DNA of 64,000 nt from Hemerocallis citrina (GCA_017893485.1 CM030367.1:90221121-90285120); one strand, 5' to 3'; positions 1 through 12,921 are shown, counted from the stretch's first letter. The notes: a model not told the origin generated them from the letters alone. Made by a program: numbers and translations.

Positions 1-452
1 TACTGCTTGATGTTACTTGTTGTCTGAAGCTTACTCTAACGGACATTCCACCACCCCTGATGACGTTCATGCAGGCACAAATGATGAGATACAGGAGGGA
101 CTTAATGATCAAAATTTCTAGACGATCATGATGGAGTTACTCGTGTTATCTTTTTTCATTCGCTAAATTATCTACCTAGTCGTAACGAATAGTTTATTTC
201 AATATATTTATTTCAGTTTATTATGTTCTCAGACATTTTGACCCAAAGTTTATGTATATCAGATGATGGTTAGTTATGTAGAGTTATTTCTATTCATGTT
301 CATGTGATCATTATTATTACTTGTGTGGATATGCTTTATTGTTGAGCTTAAGACAACACAGCTTATGGATGATGTAATTGGAATGCTTGTATCACTCACT
401 GGGCCTTAGTTGTGTGGCCATGATTCCATATATTGGGAAGTGGGGTGTGACA
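1..452 (+). mobile_element. 3' part of a gypsy-type LTR, cut by the window start
   Basis: Seen: the segment ends in GTGGGGTGTGACA at 452. It is preceded by text typical of the tail of plant chromovirus LTRs (a stretch around 365-430 with 'gatgtaattggaatgcttgtatc'-like wording). The start lies outside the window, so length and the other terminus are unknown. No coding sequence is visible; the short ORFs here are chance. Inference: a solo LTR or the 3' end of an element lying to the left. Confidence 0.5.
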
Positions 453-879
453 CCCAGAGAAGCTTCGAACAATACTCCATGCATCCATAAAGATCCTAAA
501 TGCTCTTCTAGTTATCCAAAACAGAGCAGATACTCCTCAAAGTTTGCATTACCAACTTTCAGGTGTAAAGAGCTGATGATATGGGTAAATTTGGAGCCAC
601 TAGAACTCGACATGCATCTCAAAGCTTCTTAAGGACAGAATGGTATATTCACAATAACAACATGCCTATAAGAAAAGATTGGGCCGTCTCCAGGCTAAGC
701 TCAACCAGGTTCACAATTAAGGCTTACTTAGAGCCTAAAAAAGATGAATTTCCAGCTAATTATGATTATCTGTCAAATCCACTATCTAAAACGAGATTAT
801 TAACTAATTATATCTCATCACCATGGGAATCTCCAGTTTAAACTTAAAAGATACCTTTTGAGGTCTCTTTTGGAACTAA
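453..879. other. unassigned spacer, no recognised gene
   Basis: No domain, repeat or terminus that I can name. An 86-codon open frame (581-841) has no recognisable motif, no codon structure beyond chance and no flanking splice context. I treat it as non-coding. Confidence 0.4.
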
Positions 880-1329
880 CTCCTAACCAATAACTATTCT
901 CCCTCCTCATTCAGTCAAAGACAATCAATAATTTCTCCACAAAAATTGTAATCTCCTTTCTTAGTTACTAACTTGAGCGTCGAAGAGTCTTACGTCGGGG
1001 CCAACCCCGATATTTGGACTTTGTGCAGGTTCATCAGATGTTCTCAGCCGTCCAGATTCAAATCCAGACGCTTTCAACGATTTAGATCCAGATCAAGGAG
1101 CCTTCAACCATCATTCTTCAGATCCTGATGGTCCAGATAGTAAGTTTTTTCTCAAAATAAGAACTCATCATCTGATTGCTCCCATACCGGAAAAGTAGTA
1201 AGAGTAGCTGATCAGTTTTTCCCCCATAAACCAAAGGGAGAGAAAATTTTAAAGATGTAATTAATTGATGAGCTTCTCTTCGGGGAAGTCAATCAGTCCC
1301 AAATTTGGTGTGCTCCGATGAATGTCGCA
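880..1329 (+). mobile_element. divergent Tat/gypsy LTR tail, candidate
   Basis: The stretch 962-1030 has the order 'gttactaacttgagcgtcg', then a CG-rich 'ggggccaacccc' segment, then 'tttgtgcaggt'. The same order occurs in the LTRs of the gag-only element at 15927-15997, 22497-22566 and 32832-32900. This suggests an old relative of that LTR. Limits are approximate, and I found neither a clean TG start nor a CA end. Confidence 0.35.
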
Positions 1330-1334
1330 TATAC
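1330..1334. repeat. target-site duplication TATAC (left) of the copia element
   Basis: TATAC at 1330-1334 is repeated exactly at 28160-28164, directly outside the two copia LTRs. A 5-bp duplication is what copia integrases make. It shows that the two ends 26.8 kb apart belong to one insertion. Confidence 0.85.
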
Positions 1335-1486
1335 AGATAAGGTTAAGAGAGAGATTTGAAAATATTATTGGATTGTTGGATTGATTATAACTGAGTACAA
1401 TGTCTCTTATATATAGGAGATAAACAAATACTAAACTGATACATAACCCGATATAGCACTAAATATAAATAATACAATATCTAACA
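1335..1486 (-). repeat. copia 3' LTR
   Basis: Aligns by eye with 28007-28159 over its whole length, including 'ggattgttggattgattataactgag' style text and the end CTAACA (TGTTAG on the minus strand). Its outer base is A where the right copy has T, so the terminal CA of the minus strand is mutated to CT. A TATA-like 'tatatata' is near 1410-1418. Confidence 0.85.
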
Positions 1487-1500
1487 CCCCCTGTCAAACT
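1487..1500 (-). promoter_or_regulatory. copia polypurine tract
   Basis: On the minus strand AGTTTGACAGGGGG directly precedes the LTR start TGTTAG. This is the plus-strand DNA primer position of LTR retroelements. Confidence 0.75.
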
Positions 1501-2230
1501 CACGGTGGGTCGAACAATGTGAGTTTTCCCACCAAGTAACGAAACCTCTGAACAGTGTGGGATTTGGTGAAGAAGTCTGTTGTCTGCTGTGAAGAGGAAA
1601 AAGAATGAAGTAAAATGGTCCCAGCTTCAAAACATTTACAAACATAGTGACAATCTATCTCTATGTACTTCGTTTTCTCATGGAAGACCGTGTTGCTTAC
1701 AATGTGCAGCACAATCCGATTATCACAATAAAGAGGAGTAGCTCCTGTGAGAGTGACACTCATATATGATAACAGCCAATGAACATGAACAATCTCTCTA
1801 GTAGTAGCTGCCAATGCTCTGTACTCAGCTTCTAAAGAAGAACATGCAACAACTGCTTGTTTCTTGCTTCGCCATGAAATTAGCGAATCACCAAGAAAAA
1901 GACAGAAACCTGTGGTAGACCGTTTGGTAGTAGGATCACCAACCCAATTCTGAATCTAAATATGCACTGAGTTTCAGTTTGGATATAGAAGACATGAATA
2001 ATGAGCGAGTGATAATGCCTTGAAGATATCTAAGGATCTGAAGAAGAGCACCATAGTGAACTGATGTAGGAGTGAAAACAAACTGACTAACAACACTGAC
2101 TGCATGAGCAATATTGGGTCTGGTCATGTATAAGTAGACAAGTTGTCCAACAACCTGTCTGTATCTAGTGGGATCGGGAAGGAGCTCACCATCTGTGGGA
2201 CGAAGCTTCACATGAAGCTCTGAGGGAGTA
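1500..2230 (-). pseudogene. copia pol: end of reverse transcriptase and RNase H
   Basis: The minus strand reads, in two frames, a copia RT C-terminus ('PTRYRQVVGQLVYL', 'TRPNIAHAVSVVSQF', 'ALLQILRYLQG') and the RNase H tail ('REIVHVHWLL', 'LYCDNRIVLHIVSN', 'KYIEIDCHYV'). The RNase H His-Ile-Glu-Ile-Asp-Cys-His motif is recognisable, though the usual 'HERTKHIEIDCHFVR' wording has decayed. The frame breaks between 1814 and 1936. This domain would degrade the RNA strand of the RNA/DNA hybrid during reverse transcription. It is not functional here. Confidence 0.85.
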
Positions 2231-2259
2231 TTAGCTGATCGACTATCAGAGAGACGTGC

Positions 2260-3054
2260 AGCGGAGATAATATCTTACGTGTAATTCTGTTGAGAAATGA
2301 GTATACCCTGAGATCCATGGGTAATCACTAGGCCCAGAAAGTAGCGTAGTCTACCAAGATCTTTCATATGGAACTGCTGGTGAAGGTAGTGTTGGGTGGA
2401 TGCAATGCTTGTGGAGTCATCCCCAGTAATAATCATATCATCAACATATAGTAGAAGTACCTTCCCCTGTGGTGATGACCGCATAAATAGAGAATGATCC
2501 TGTAAACTCTGATGGAACCCAGCCTGGGTGATGACACGACGAAAACACTCAAACTAGGCTCGAGGGGCCTATTTCAGGCCATATATAGCTCGACGCAGAT
2601 GACAAACATGATGAGGAGGGGTAAGGCCGGAAGGAGGATGCATGTAAACAGCCTCAGATAAGGTACCATGAAGAAAGGCATTCTTCACGTCCATCTGGTA
2701 TAACGGTCACTAACAAACGGAGACAACATCATGGAGAGTGCGAACTGTAGTCATCTGTGCAACTGGGGCAAAAGTCTCATCATAATCACTGCCATGCTCC
2801 TGAGTAAAACCTCGGGCAACTAGACGAGCCTTGTGCCGCTCAGTAGAGCCATCAGGTCGATATTTGATCTTGAAGATCCACTTGCAACTAACAGGCTGGA
2901 CGCCCACACGCAGTGGAACAACATCCCAAGTGCCAGTCTGATCAAATGCACGAAACTCCTGTGTAATAGCTTTCCGCCACTCGGGAAATCGAATAGCTTT
3001 TCGATAGGTTATGGGCTCACATGTGGATTGTATAGCAGCGAGATATGCATGCAA
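2260..3054 (-). pseudogene. copia pol: reverse transcriptase
   Basis: The N-terminal part (3054-2710) reads 'WRKAITQEFRAFDQTGTWDV', 'CKWIFKIKYRPDGSTERHKA' and 'GFTQEHGSDYDETFAPVA', the canonical copia RT opening. The next piece (2484-2275) carries the catalytic box YVDD at 2437-2448, intact, followed by 'MIITGDD' and 'FHMKDLGRLRYFLGL'. The two pieces are in different frames, with a stop-containing stretch at 2485-2709 that still shows 'VYMHPP'-type text on inspection. So the active site is preserved but the reading frame is lost. Confidence 0.88.
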
Positions 3055-3059
3055 CTTTG

Positions 3060-4100
3060 GTGAATAGAAGGTAAGGGTGGCAAAGCCAAATTGGTTAGCA
3101 GGACTAGTGACATCAGGTGTGTAACGTGCCTGTGGGATGCCTGAAGTAGAACGTGTAGACTGATGAAGCAGTGGTGGATGAGCAGTGTGTGTGGGTGAGA
3201 TAGTTAGAGTGGGTGAATGCAGCTATGAGGATGTAGGTGGTGTAGGTGCTAGATAATGTGGGGATACAGGTGGTGTCTCTGTAAGAGGAACAATAGGTGG
3301 AATGTCAGTAGGGGATAGAAAAGGAGCCAAAATAGTGGGATCATATGGAATGAGTGAAGGTATAGCTGGCGAGATAGGCCCAACAACTGGGGAATTGAGA
3401 AAACTAGCATCCTCAGTAGAGGTCTAGTAGGGAAAGTCTTCAACAAAGGAGACATGCCGAGAAATACAAACACAGCCTACCACAGGATCAAAACAACATC
3501 ATTGTTTATATTATGGACTGACCTAGGTGAACACACTTAGTGGCTGGAGCGGTGAGCTTCGTGTGTTCAGTGGGAGGGAGAAGAACATAATAGGTGCACC
3601 TAAAAGTACAGAGCATACTGTAGTCCGGTGGTGAGTGATGAAGAGCCTCATAAGGTGATGTGCTAGATAGGGCGGACAAAGGAGTGATGTTAATGAGACT
3701 GACAGACGTCATGATAGCTTCAGCCTAGAAAGAACGGGGTACAGAAGAGGAGAGTAGAAGAGTGTGAGCCGTCTCAAGGATGTGACGATGCTTGCATTCA
3801 GCTACACCATTCTGCTCATGCGTGTGAGGGCATAATTGCTGGAAGAGTGTACCATGAGATTGAAGGATGATCTCATAGCAGTGGAAGTGTACTCGCAAGC
3901 ACCGTCTGATCGAAAGGTTTTGATACGGACACCAAACTAAGTGTGAACCGTGTTCGTAAAGAACTGGTAAATTTCAGGTATCTCAGAGCGTTGGAGCATA
4001 AGAGACACCCATGTAAATCCAGTAAAGTCATCGATGAAAATAACAGAATAGAAATAACCTTTGTGAGAAGGTGTAGGAGATGGTCCTCATATGTCAGAGT
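3060..4100 (-). pseudogene. copia pol: integrase and integrase-RT linker
   Basis: Integrase C-terminal text is visible at 3712-3506 ('TSPYEALHHSPPDYSMLCTF', 'LLPPTEHTKLTAPATKCVHL'). It matches the copia 'SPYE.L....P.Y..L..FGC.C' region, with the FGC changed to FRC. Upstream, 3760-4050 holds a degraded catalytic core. Downstream, 3473-3249 is the low-conservation linker before RT, where a frame other than the longest ORF gives 'HVSFVEDFPY'-like text. Many frame changes occur. Role in the family: inserts the cDNA into the genome and makes the 5-bp duplication. Confidence 0.75.
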
Positions 4101-4107
4101 GAATAAA

Positions 4108-4702
4108 TTAAAAAGGAAGGGTGGTTTGAGAAGTTCTTTTGTGATTAAAAGAGAGTGCTATGTGTTTGGCCAAATGATAACTCTGACAATCAGACAAATG
4201 AGTAAAAGATAAAGGACCAAGGGCACCACTACGGACTAAAGTCTTGAGTCGAGACTCACTAATATGTCCTAAATATTTGTGCCACAAATAAGCATCAGAG
4301 AACATAGAACCAGCAAAATAAGGATGAGTTTATGGATATGAAGAAAATCTAGATGATATAGACGACCTTGTCGACTAGTACCTCCAAACTCTTGACAAGT
4401 GTGTCAATCGGTGATAGAACAACCTATAGAATCAAATGTAACAACAAGACCAATATCACATAGCGCACTAATGAAAATAAGATTCATGGATAAATGAAGA
4501 GCATAAAGAATATAAGGCTCTGTGAGAGTGGGAGAGCTAATAGACCATGAGTGTGTAGTGAGAAGTTGTGAGTCATCTGCAGTGTGTAAGGATGGAGAGT
4601 GAGAGGGAAGTGCAGTGCTGGGGGGGAGGGGGGGGAGAGAGCAGTGTACAATTATTAGTAAGATAATGTGATGCACCAGAACCTAAAATCTATAAAGAAT
4701 TC
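4108..4702 (-). pseudogene. copia pol: protease remnant and GAG-pre-integrase domain
   Basis: At the insertion boundary the minus strand reads 'GSGASHYLTNNC' (codons for GSGAS at 4669-4683), the copia protease active-site region. The catalytic Asp of DSGAS is replaced by Gly, and a TAG lies three codons upstream where Trp is usual. Next come 'DIGLVVTFDSIGCSITD' (4404-4676 frame) and, at 4305-4108, 'LWHKYLGHISESRLKTLV', the GAG-pre-integrase signature. The Asp loss alone would abolish processing of the polyprotein. Confidence 0.82.
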
Positions 4703-6539
4703 TGTAATGCCCCGATTAACATATACTGGGAAACCATGACATAAGCTAGAATCTTTCCTTCAATTAGCCACAATACACAGAAAAAAGGAAAATTTAAAAC
4801 TTTTTATTCAACACAAATGTATTACAAGTCCGAATGTTATAAACTGCAATACATTACATCAATGTTACAATAATACCTTTATAATTCCAAGTGTTACAAC
4901 TTTCAACAAATTACATCAGAGTACGATGAATAAAGAACAACACATGGTAGTCACTTGGATGCTTCCCAACAATTAAATAATTTACAACAATTGTTACAAT
5001 GGAACAATAGTAAACCATATATATTACAATGGAACAATAGTAAACCATGAGTCCTCCTGAATCCTGTACCTGTACTTCTGCAATCCAGTAGCTATTGAAA
5101 TGGGAACGTCAGTACATATAAAAACGCTTTAAGGCTGATGACTAGTAGCGATTCTCCACTTTAAGCAAACAGATTGATGAAAAGAGAAACATGTATATAT
5201 AATTGATGTGTCAGTGTATGCTATGACTTAGAATCTAATGTAGGGTTAACTAACTCAATGATGCACTTATTCTAATGCAAGCAAGACCCTGGGACAGTAT
5301 GCAGCCCATACTACATATGCCCCATATCAAGCCGTTTCTTCATATATAGGGATTTGAACCCGCGCTATGAACTCTACTTTTTGTACTCGACTTGTTTCTG
5401 AAGATACAACATGACTGATGAGGTTGTCCTAAAACGGTCTAATCCCGCCAGGTGCACCAGACCTCACTCAAATATCTGACGAATCTTTGAAGTTAACTAC
5501 AAAACAGGTTAGCTCGAAGCATCCCCTGTGCCTCCTAGCCAGACCGTAGTTTATGGCTTCTCGCCCTTAGATATAAGACCAGACAGAGTTCCGGGGGTCC
5601 ATCCCTTAGCTCCGACAGGAATCGCTCCCGCTTATCAAGGCACTTCAGAAATTAACATACGAGATACAGATCCCGTGCTTCCAACTCATGAGAAGGCACA
5701 AACCCTATCCCTTTGACAAAAAGGGTATAACCCATTAACACTGCCTAGTGTCGACCTATAGGACAGGTCGGATCATAAGGTATCACCCTTAACACCAACT
5801 TTTCCCTTTGGTGAAAATGATAATAAGTAAAGGTTAAGTAGTAATAGCCATAAGTTACTACCCTAACGATGTCACTAAACCCAAACAATCTCATGGGGAT
5901 TTCAATAATAACTTTCTTAAGATTATCCCGATCCAACTCATGGCCTATCGATCGAAGACACCGGTGACGGAATCTCCCTCACTCATCACTACCCTAACTC
6001 GGATATCGTCAACAAACTCGGCCCGCGATCAACCCACATCAGTTAAGATCCGTCGGTGCTCGAGATGTGATTTATCCATAGTTTTCAAGGTGGTAAGATG
6101 CGAGTCTTGATGGTCGATGACCCCTAGGGTAACTATAAGACCTTAGACGAGCTTTTATCGAGCTAAAAATACTAGTGACTTTCTCAACCATTATTACCCT
6201 TATATTGAAGATGAAGCATGTTCACATCATATGGTCCAATTTCAATTAGAACCATATACAACTAGAACTCATGGGTTCTTTTTTCCAATTTGAACTAGGA
6301 CAATATGCGACCAGGTTCGTGGGTTCTTTCTCAAGATTGAGCTAGAACCACCTAGAACCTAAATGGTTCCTCGCCAAATTGAGCTAGAACTTTCATGAGG
6401 CTAGTTTCATGGGTTTCTTCTTAAAAATCGAACTAGAACAACTATGGAATATGGGTTCATTTCAATAGTTCAATTGGATTAGCATGCAACTCATGGGTTT
6501 CTTTTAGAATTTAATTAAAACCACTACAACATATAACTT

Positions 6540-7185
6540 AAACATGCATGGATTCTTTTGAATCTAAAACAACAACATATCTTAAGCATGGGTTCTTTAC
6601 TAGAACTACTACAACGTCTCAATCACGGGTTCTTTACTAGAACCACTACCATAACTCAAGCATGGGTTCTTTACGAATCCTTCACTACAATACTACTATA
6701 TACAACTCAAGCAGAGTTCATGGGTTCCTTTAAGAATTTAACTAAAACCACTGCAACATATAACTTAAACATGCATGGATTCTTTTGAATCTAAAACAAC
6801 CAAACAAACTCAATCATGGGTTTCTTACTATAATCAACTCAATCATGGGTTTCTTACTATAATCAACTCAAGCATGGGTTACTTACTACAATCAACTCAA
6901 GCATGGGTTTCTTACTATAATCAACTCAAGCATGGGTTACTTACTACAATTAACTCAAGCATGGTATACAACTTAAGAATGGGTTTCTTTACTATACATC
7001 AACCTACAACAACTCAAGCATGGTATACAACTTACGAATGGGTTTCTTTACTACATTTAGCATGATGGGTTTCTTTGCTACACAACTTAAGCATGATTCT
7101 TACTACAACAATCTAGCATGAATATTTACTACAACTTAAGCATGAATATTTACTACAATTTAAGCAGGAATATTTACTAGCTATT
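6540..7185. repeat. minisatellite in LTR core copy A
   Basis: Short degenerate units of about 30-36 bp built on 'caactcaagcatgggtttc' and 'ttactacaa', about 18 of them. The homologous arrays are at 10130-10895 and 23910-24670. They create spurious small open frames (rich in 'QAWV' and 'HGF'). Confidence 0.8.
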
Positions 7186-8464
7186 ACAAAGACTACTTCT
7201 CTTTTGAATTACAAGTCTTAAAATATTACAAAAATCTAACTTTATGAAAAGAAGTAATCCTTTATAAAATCTAATTACAGATTTCTACATATTACAAAAA
7301 TCAACTTTTAACAGATTACAAGTCCTACATACAACAAAATTCACTTTTCTTCAATCCTACAAGTTCCTACATACAATAAGAAAAGAAGTAATCCTTTCCA
7401 TTATAAAATTAAAATTGACATGCTACAAAAGACTAATCTTTTATCATTATAGAAGCAAAATGGAAGCTTAATCTTTCACAACCTAGAAGTAAAAATAGAA
7501 GCTTAATCTTTCATGAACTAGATTTACCAAGGACTTGATTTTTAACAAGTAGAGAGCAACCTACACAAAAGACTAATCTTTTGTTAGCTAGTTGAGTTCT
7601 ACAACCCTAGAATCGGTATGTAAGTATTTTTTTCTACACTACTCTTTATATGCACATAGTTTAGGTCCAAGTTGTAGTTTTGTGTTTACAAAACAACCAT
7701 AATAACAACAATAAACATAACAAGGTTAAAGGTTCAACCTTTATGTGTTTTATTTAAGTTCCACCATCCATCTTTTTCATGGGATCATTTTGATCCCTAC
7801 AACCACTTTATGCTTAATAATTAGTCCAAGTTATTTTTGGAGCACGCACACACAAAAGAGGACAAAAATCAACACAAATACAAAGAGAATCACCACCTTG
7901 ATTTTCAACCATTCTTATGCACAAATCTTAGTCCAAGTAGTTCAAAATAATCATAACAAGTCTTAAAGACTCAATCTTTGTGCCATTTATTTAAGTTCTA
8001 CTATCTATACTTTCATGGGATCATTTTGACCCCTACAACCTTGTTTATGCTTAGGAATTTAGTCCAAGTTGTTTTAACAACATACAACATCCACCCTTTA
8101 TAAATAAGAGTTCTATTTTAGCCTACAACAAACAGCCATCAAAAGATGGGTTCTTTTCCACCTACAATAATTAATCCATCCTAAAGATGGTTCTTTTTCA
8201 CATACATAAAATAAAACAGAAAAAAACCATAAAAGAGAACAAAAAACACACACAAGAGAAGTAGAGAACCCCCACATTGGTTCCTTGTAGGAAGGACTAG
8301 CTATCAACCTTTTCCTTCCTCCTAGCTTCTACTACAACTCTAAAGAAAACCTACAATGAAAACTCTCTAGTTAGGGTTTTGTTCTCTCTCTCTTTTTCCT
8401 CTCTTTCTTTTTCCTCTTTTTCTTTTTTTTCTTGTAAAAATGAGACAAGAGGTGAAGGGGGGGG

Positions 8465-8472
8465 TATTTATA
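8465..8472 (-). promoter_or_regulatory. TATA box of LTR core copy A
   Basis: Plus-strand TATTTATA is TATAAATA on the minus strand, just after a C-rich stretch. The two homologous copies lie at 12131-12138 and 25916-25923. It is probably the LTR promoter (inference). Confidence 0.6.
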
Positions 8473-10129
8473 GGGTGGAAGATAAGGGCGAGAGTGCAAA
8501 AAGCACCAATGGGTTTTGCAAATGCCCCCTTGGAGTAAATCAAGGCCGACCAAACCTAGGGAGGGGGAAAGGTGAGGTGGAGGTAAGGTGGAGGGGTGAG
8601 GTGGAGGGGTGAGGCTTCTAGAAGAACACCTTATCTCTTATGTATCCTTAATTAATCCTAGGTTTAATCTTTCAAACAAAACCTAGTCATCCAAATTGAT
8701 TTATCATGACAAAAAGAGATATTTTTGTCCAAAACACATACTACACGATTTGTACAACGTACAAAATCGGTACATTACTCATACGTATACATGTCTATGT
8801 ATACCGATAATTTTTCGTTTGTTAAACCACATAATTTGTACAAAAATAAATTAATTCCGAAAAATAATCATAAAATAAATTTTATTATCGGCTCGGAAGA
8901 TTACAGTACCAATTTCATATATAGGGATTTGAACCAGCGCCATGAATTCTACTTTTTGTACTCGACTTGTTTCTGAAGATATGACATGACTGAGGAGGTT
9001 GCCCTAAAATGTTCTAATCCCGCCAGGCACACCAGACCTCACACAAATATCTGACAAATCTATGGAGTTAACTACAACACAGGTTAGCTCGAAGCATCCC
9101 CTGTGGCCCCTAGCCAGAACGTAGTCTATGGCTTCTCGCCCATGGATATAAGACCAGACGGAGTTCCGGCGGTCCATCCCCAAGCTCCGACAGGAATCAC
9201 TCCCGCTTATCAAGGCACTTCAGAAATTAACATACGAGATACGGACTCCGTGCTCCCAACTCGTGAGAAGGCATAGACTGTATCCCTTTGACAAAAAGGG
9301 TATAACCCATTAACACTGCCTAGTGTCGACCTATAGGACAGGTCGAATCATAAGGTATCACCCTTAACACCAACTTTTCCCTTTGGTGAAAATGATAATA
9401 AGTAAAGGTTAAGTAGTAATAGCCATAAGTTACTACCCTAACGATGTCACTAAACCCAAACAATCTCATGGGGATTTCAATAATAACTTTCTTAAGATTA
9501 TCCCGATCCAACTCATGGCCTATCGATCGAAGACACCGGTGACGGAATCTCCCTCACTCATCACTACCCTAACTCGGATATCGTCAACAAACTCGGCCCG
9601 CGATCAACCCACATCAGTTAAGATCCGTCGGTGCTCGAGATGTGATTTATCCATAGTTTTCAAGGTGGTAAGATGCGAGTCTTGATGGTCGATGACCCCT
9701 AGGGTAACTATAAGACCTTAGACGAACTTTTATCAAGCTAACAATACTAGTGACTTTCTCAACCATTATTACCCATATATTGAAGACGAAGCATGTTCAC
9801 ATCATATGGTCCAATTTCAATTAGAACCACATACAACTAGAATTCATGGGTTCTTTTTCCCAATTTGAACTAGGACAACATGCGACTAGGTTCATGGGTT
9901 CTTTCACAAGATTGAGCTAGAACCACCTAGAACCTAAATGCATGGGTTCCTCGCTAAATTGAGCTGGAACTATCATGAGGCTAGTTTCATTGGTTTCTTC
10001 TTATAAATCGAACTAGAACAACTATGGAACATGGGTTCATTTCAATAGTTCAATGGATTAGCATGCAAGCTAAACTCATAGGTTCCTTTTAGAATTTAAT
10101 TAATACCACTACAACATATAACTTAAACA

Positions 10130-10895
10130 TGCTTGGATTCTTTTGAATCTAAAACAACTACATATCTTAAGCATGGGTTCTTTACAAGAACTACTACAAC
10201 ATCTCAAGCATGGGTTCTTTACTAGAACCACTACCATAACTCAAGCATGGGTTCTTTACGAATCCTCACTACAATACTACTATATACAACTCAAGCATGG
10301 TTCATGGGTTCCTTTAAGAATTTAACTAAAACCACTACAACATATAACTTAAACATGCATGGATTCTTTTGAATCTAAAACAACCATACAAACTCAAGCA
10401 TGGGTTTCTTACTATAATCAACTCAAGCATGGGTTACTTACTACAATCAACTCAAGCATAGGTTTCTTACTATAATCAACTCAAGCATGGGTTACTTACT
10501 ACAATCAACTCAAGCATGGTATACAACTTAAGAATGAGTTTCTTTACTAGATCAACCTACAATAACTCAAGTATGGTATACAACTTAAGAACGGGTTTCT
10601 TTACTACATCAACCTACAACAACTCAAGCATGGTATACAACTTAAGCATAGATTTCTTTACTACAACAACCTACAACAACTTAAACATGATTCTTACTAC
10701 AACAATCTATCATGATGGGTTTCTTTACTACACAACTTAAGCATGATACTTACTACAACAATCTAGCATGATGGGTTTCTTTACTACACAACTTAAGCGT
10801 GATTCTTACTACAACAATCTAGCATGAATATTTACTACAACTTAAGAATGAATATTTACTACAATTTAAGCACGAATATTTACTAGCTATTACAA
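10130..10895. repeat. minisatellite in LTR core copy B
   Basis: Same 30-36 bp units as at 6540-7185, with two extra 'gcatgatgggtttctttac' units. Array length differs from copy A, as expected for slippage. Confidence 0.8.
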
Positions 10896-12130
10896 AGACT
10901 ACTTCTCTTTTGAATTACAAGTCTTAAAATATTACAAAAATCTAACTTTATGAACTACAAATTTCTACGTATTACAAAAATCTACTTTTTACAAATTACA
11001 AGTCCTACATACAACAAAATTCACTTTTCTTCAATCCTACAAGTTCCTACTTACAATAAGAAAAGAAGTAATCCTTTCCATTATAAAATCAAAATAGACA
11101 TGCTATAAAAGACTAATCTTTTATCATTATAGAAGCAAAATGGAAGTTTAATCTTTCACAACCTAGAAGTAAAAATAGAAGCTGAATCTTTCATGAACTA
11201 GATTTACCAAGAACTTGATTTTTAACAAGTAGAGAGCAACCTACACAAAAGACTTATCTTTTGTTAGCTAGTTGAGTTCTACAACCCAAGAATGGGCATG
11301 TAAGTATTTTTTTCTACACTACTCTTTATATGCAGATAGTTTAGGTCCAAGTTGTAGTTTTATGTTAACAAAACAACCATAATAACAACAATAAACATAA
11401 CAAGGTTAAAGGTTCAACCTTTATGTGTTTTATTTAAGTTTCACCATCCATCTTTTCCATGGGATCATTTTGATACCTACAACCACTTTATGCTTAATAA
11501 TTAGTCCAAGTTATTTTTGGAGTGCGCACACACAAAAGAGGAAAAAAAAATCAACACAAATAAAAAGAGAATCCCCACCTTGATTTTCAACCATTCTTAT
11601 GCACAAATCTTAGTCCAAGTAGTTCAAAATAATCATAACAAGTCTTAAAGACTCAATCTTTATGCCATTTATTTAAGTTCTACCATCAACACTTTCATGG
11701 GATCATTTTGATCCCTACAACCTTGTTGATGCTTAGGAATTTAGTCCAAGTTGTTTCAACAACATACAACATCCACCCTTCTTAAATAAGAGTTCTATTT
11801 TAGCCTACAACAAACAACCATCAAAAGATGGGTTCTTTTCCACCTACAACAATTAATCCATCCTAAAGATGGTTCTTCTTCACATACATAAAATAAAAGA
11901 GAAAACAACCATAAAAGAGAACAAAAAACACACACAAGAGAAGTAGAGAACCCCCACCTTGGTTCCTTGTAGGAAGGACTAGCTAGCAACCTTCTCCTTC
12001 CTCCTAGCTTCTACTACAACTCTTAAAAAAACCTATAATGAAAACTCTCTAGTTAGGGTTTTGTTCTTTCTTTCATTTTCCTCTCTTTCTTTTTTTTCTT
12101 GTAAAAATGAGACAAGAGGTGAAGGGGGGG

Positions 12131-12138
12131 TATTTATA
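12131..12138 (-). promoter_or_regulatory. TATA box of LTR core copy B
   Basis: Same TATAAATA as in copy A, in the same context after a G/C homopolymer. The left LTR therefore has two potential promoters in tandem. Confidence 0.6.
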
Positions 12139-12921
12139 GGGTGGAAGAGATGGGGGAGAGTGCAAAAAGCACCAAGTGGTTTTGCAAATGCCCCCTTGGA
12201 GTAATTCAAGGCCGACCATACCTAGGGAGGGGGAAAGGTGAGGTGGAGGTAAGGTGGAGGGGTGAGGTGGAGGGGTGAGGCTTCTAGAAGAACACCTTAT
12301 CTCTTATGTATCCTTAATTAATCCTAGGTTTAATCTTTCAAACAAAACCTAGTCATTCAAATTGATTTATCATGACAAAAAGAGACATTTTTGTCCAAAA
12401 CACATGCTACACAATTTGTACAATGTACGAAATCGGTACAATACTCATACGTATACATATATATGTATACCGATAATTTCCGTTTATTAAACCGCATAAT
12501 CCGTATAAAAAATTTATTAATTTCGAAAATAATCATAAAATAAATTTTATTATCGGCTCGGAAGATTACAGTACCAATTTGATACAATACAGATGTATAC
12601 AGACTGGTATATATGTACAGATAATGTTTATTAACAAAACCGGGGGATATCCACCAAAAATATTTCAACTCTAAAAATAAAAATAAAATAATAGTAAATA
12701 TTAATTTTTAATATCTGTCAGGGATTTTCTAGACATTTTCTCAAAAATGCATTTTACAGGATTTGTACAAGTGCACAAAACCATTACAATACCTGTATAT
12801 ACTTACTAGTATATATTCACAGGTAAGTTTTTATTTAGAAAAAACCAAGAAATTTCCATAAAAACATTTAAATTTTAAAAATAATAAAATAAAAATATAA
12901 TATCCAACCGGGATATTGCAA

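Larger units (their letters stand above)
5341..8915. repeat. tandem copy A of the LTR core
   Basis: Begins 'catatatagggatttgaacc' and ends 'ttacagtaccaattt', where copy B begins at once with the same words. Copy A is the odd one out: it reads 'cctaaatggttcc' near 6357 and 'agcatgcaactcatggg' near 6491. Copy B and the right LTR both have an inserted 'gcatg' and an inserted 'agctaa' at these places. Confidence 0.85.
8916..12590. repeat. tandem copy B of the LTR core
   Basis: Same content as copy A and as 22707-26365 in the right LTR. It shares small indels with the right LTR that copy A lacks. The unique LTR end (12591-12920, starting 'gatacaatacagatg') follows it. About 100 bp longer than copy A, mainly through different numbers of short repeats near 10.4-10.9 kb. 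Confidence 0.85.
4703..12920 (-). repeat. chromovirus 3' LTR, 8.2 kb, with an internal tandem duplication
   Basis: The outer 640 bp (4703-5340) match 14861-15497 and the few bases after 22684. The inner end GATATTGCA at 12920 matches GATATTACA at 26705. Between them the LTR core occurs twice (5341-8915 and 8916-12590). Removing one copy leaves about 4.64 kb, the size of the right LTR once its insertion is removed. No gene is present. ORFs here are shadows of repeats. Confidence 0.85.

Noticed and set aside
6558..7065. Small proteins with 'HGFFT'/'QAWV' repeats
   Set aside because: They are translations of the LTR minisatellite. The reading frame is not preserved between the three copies.
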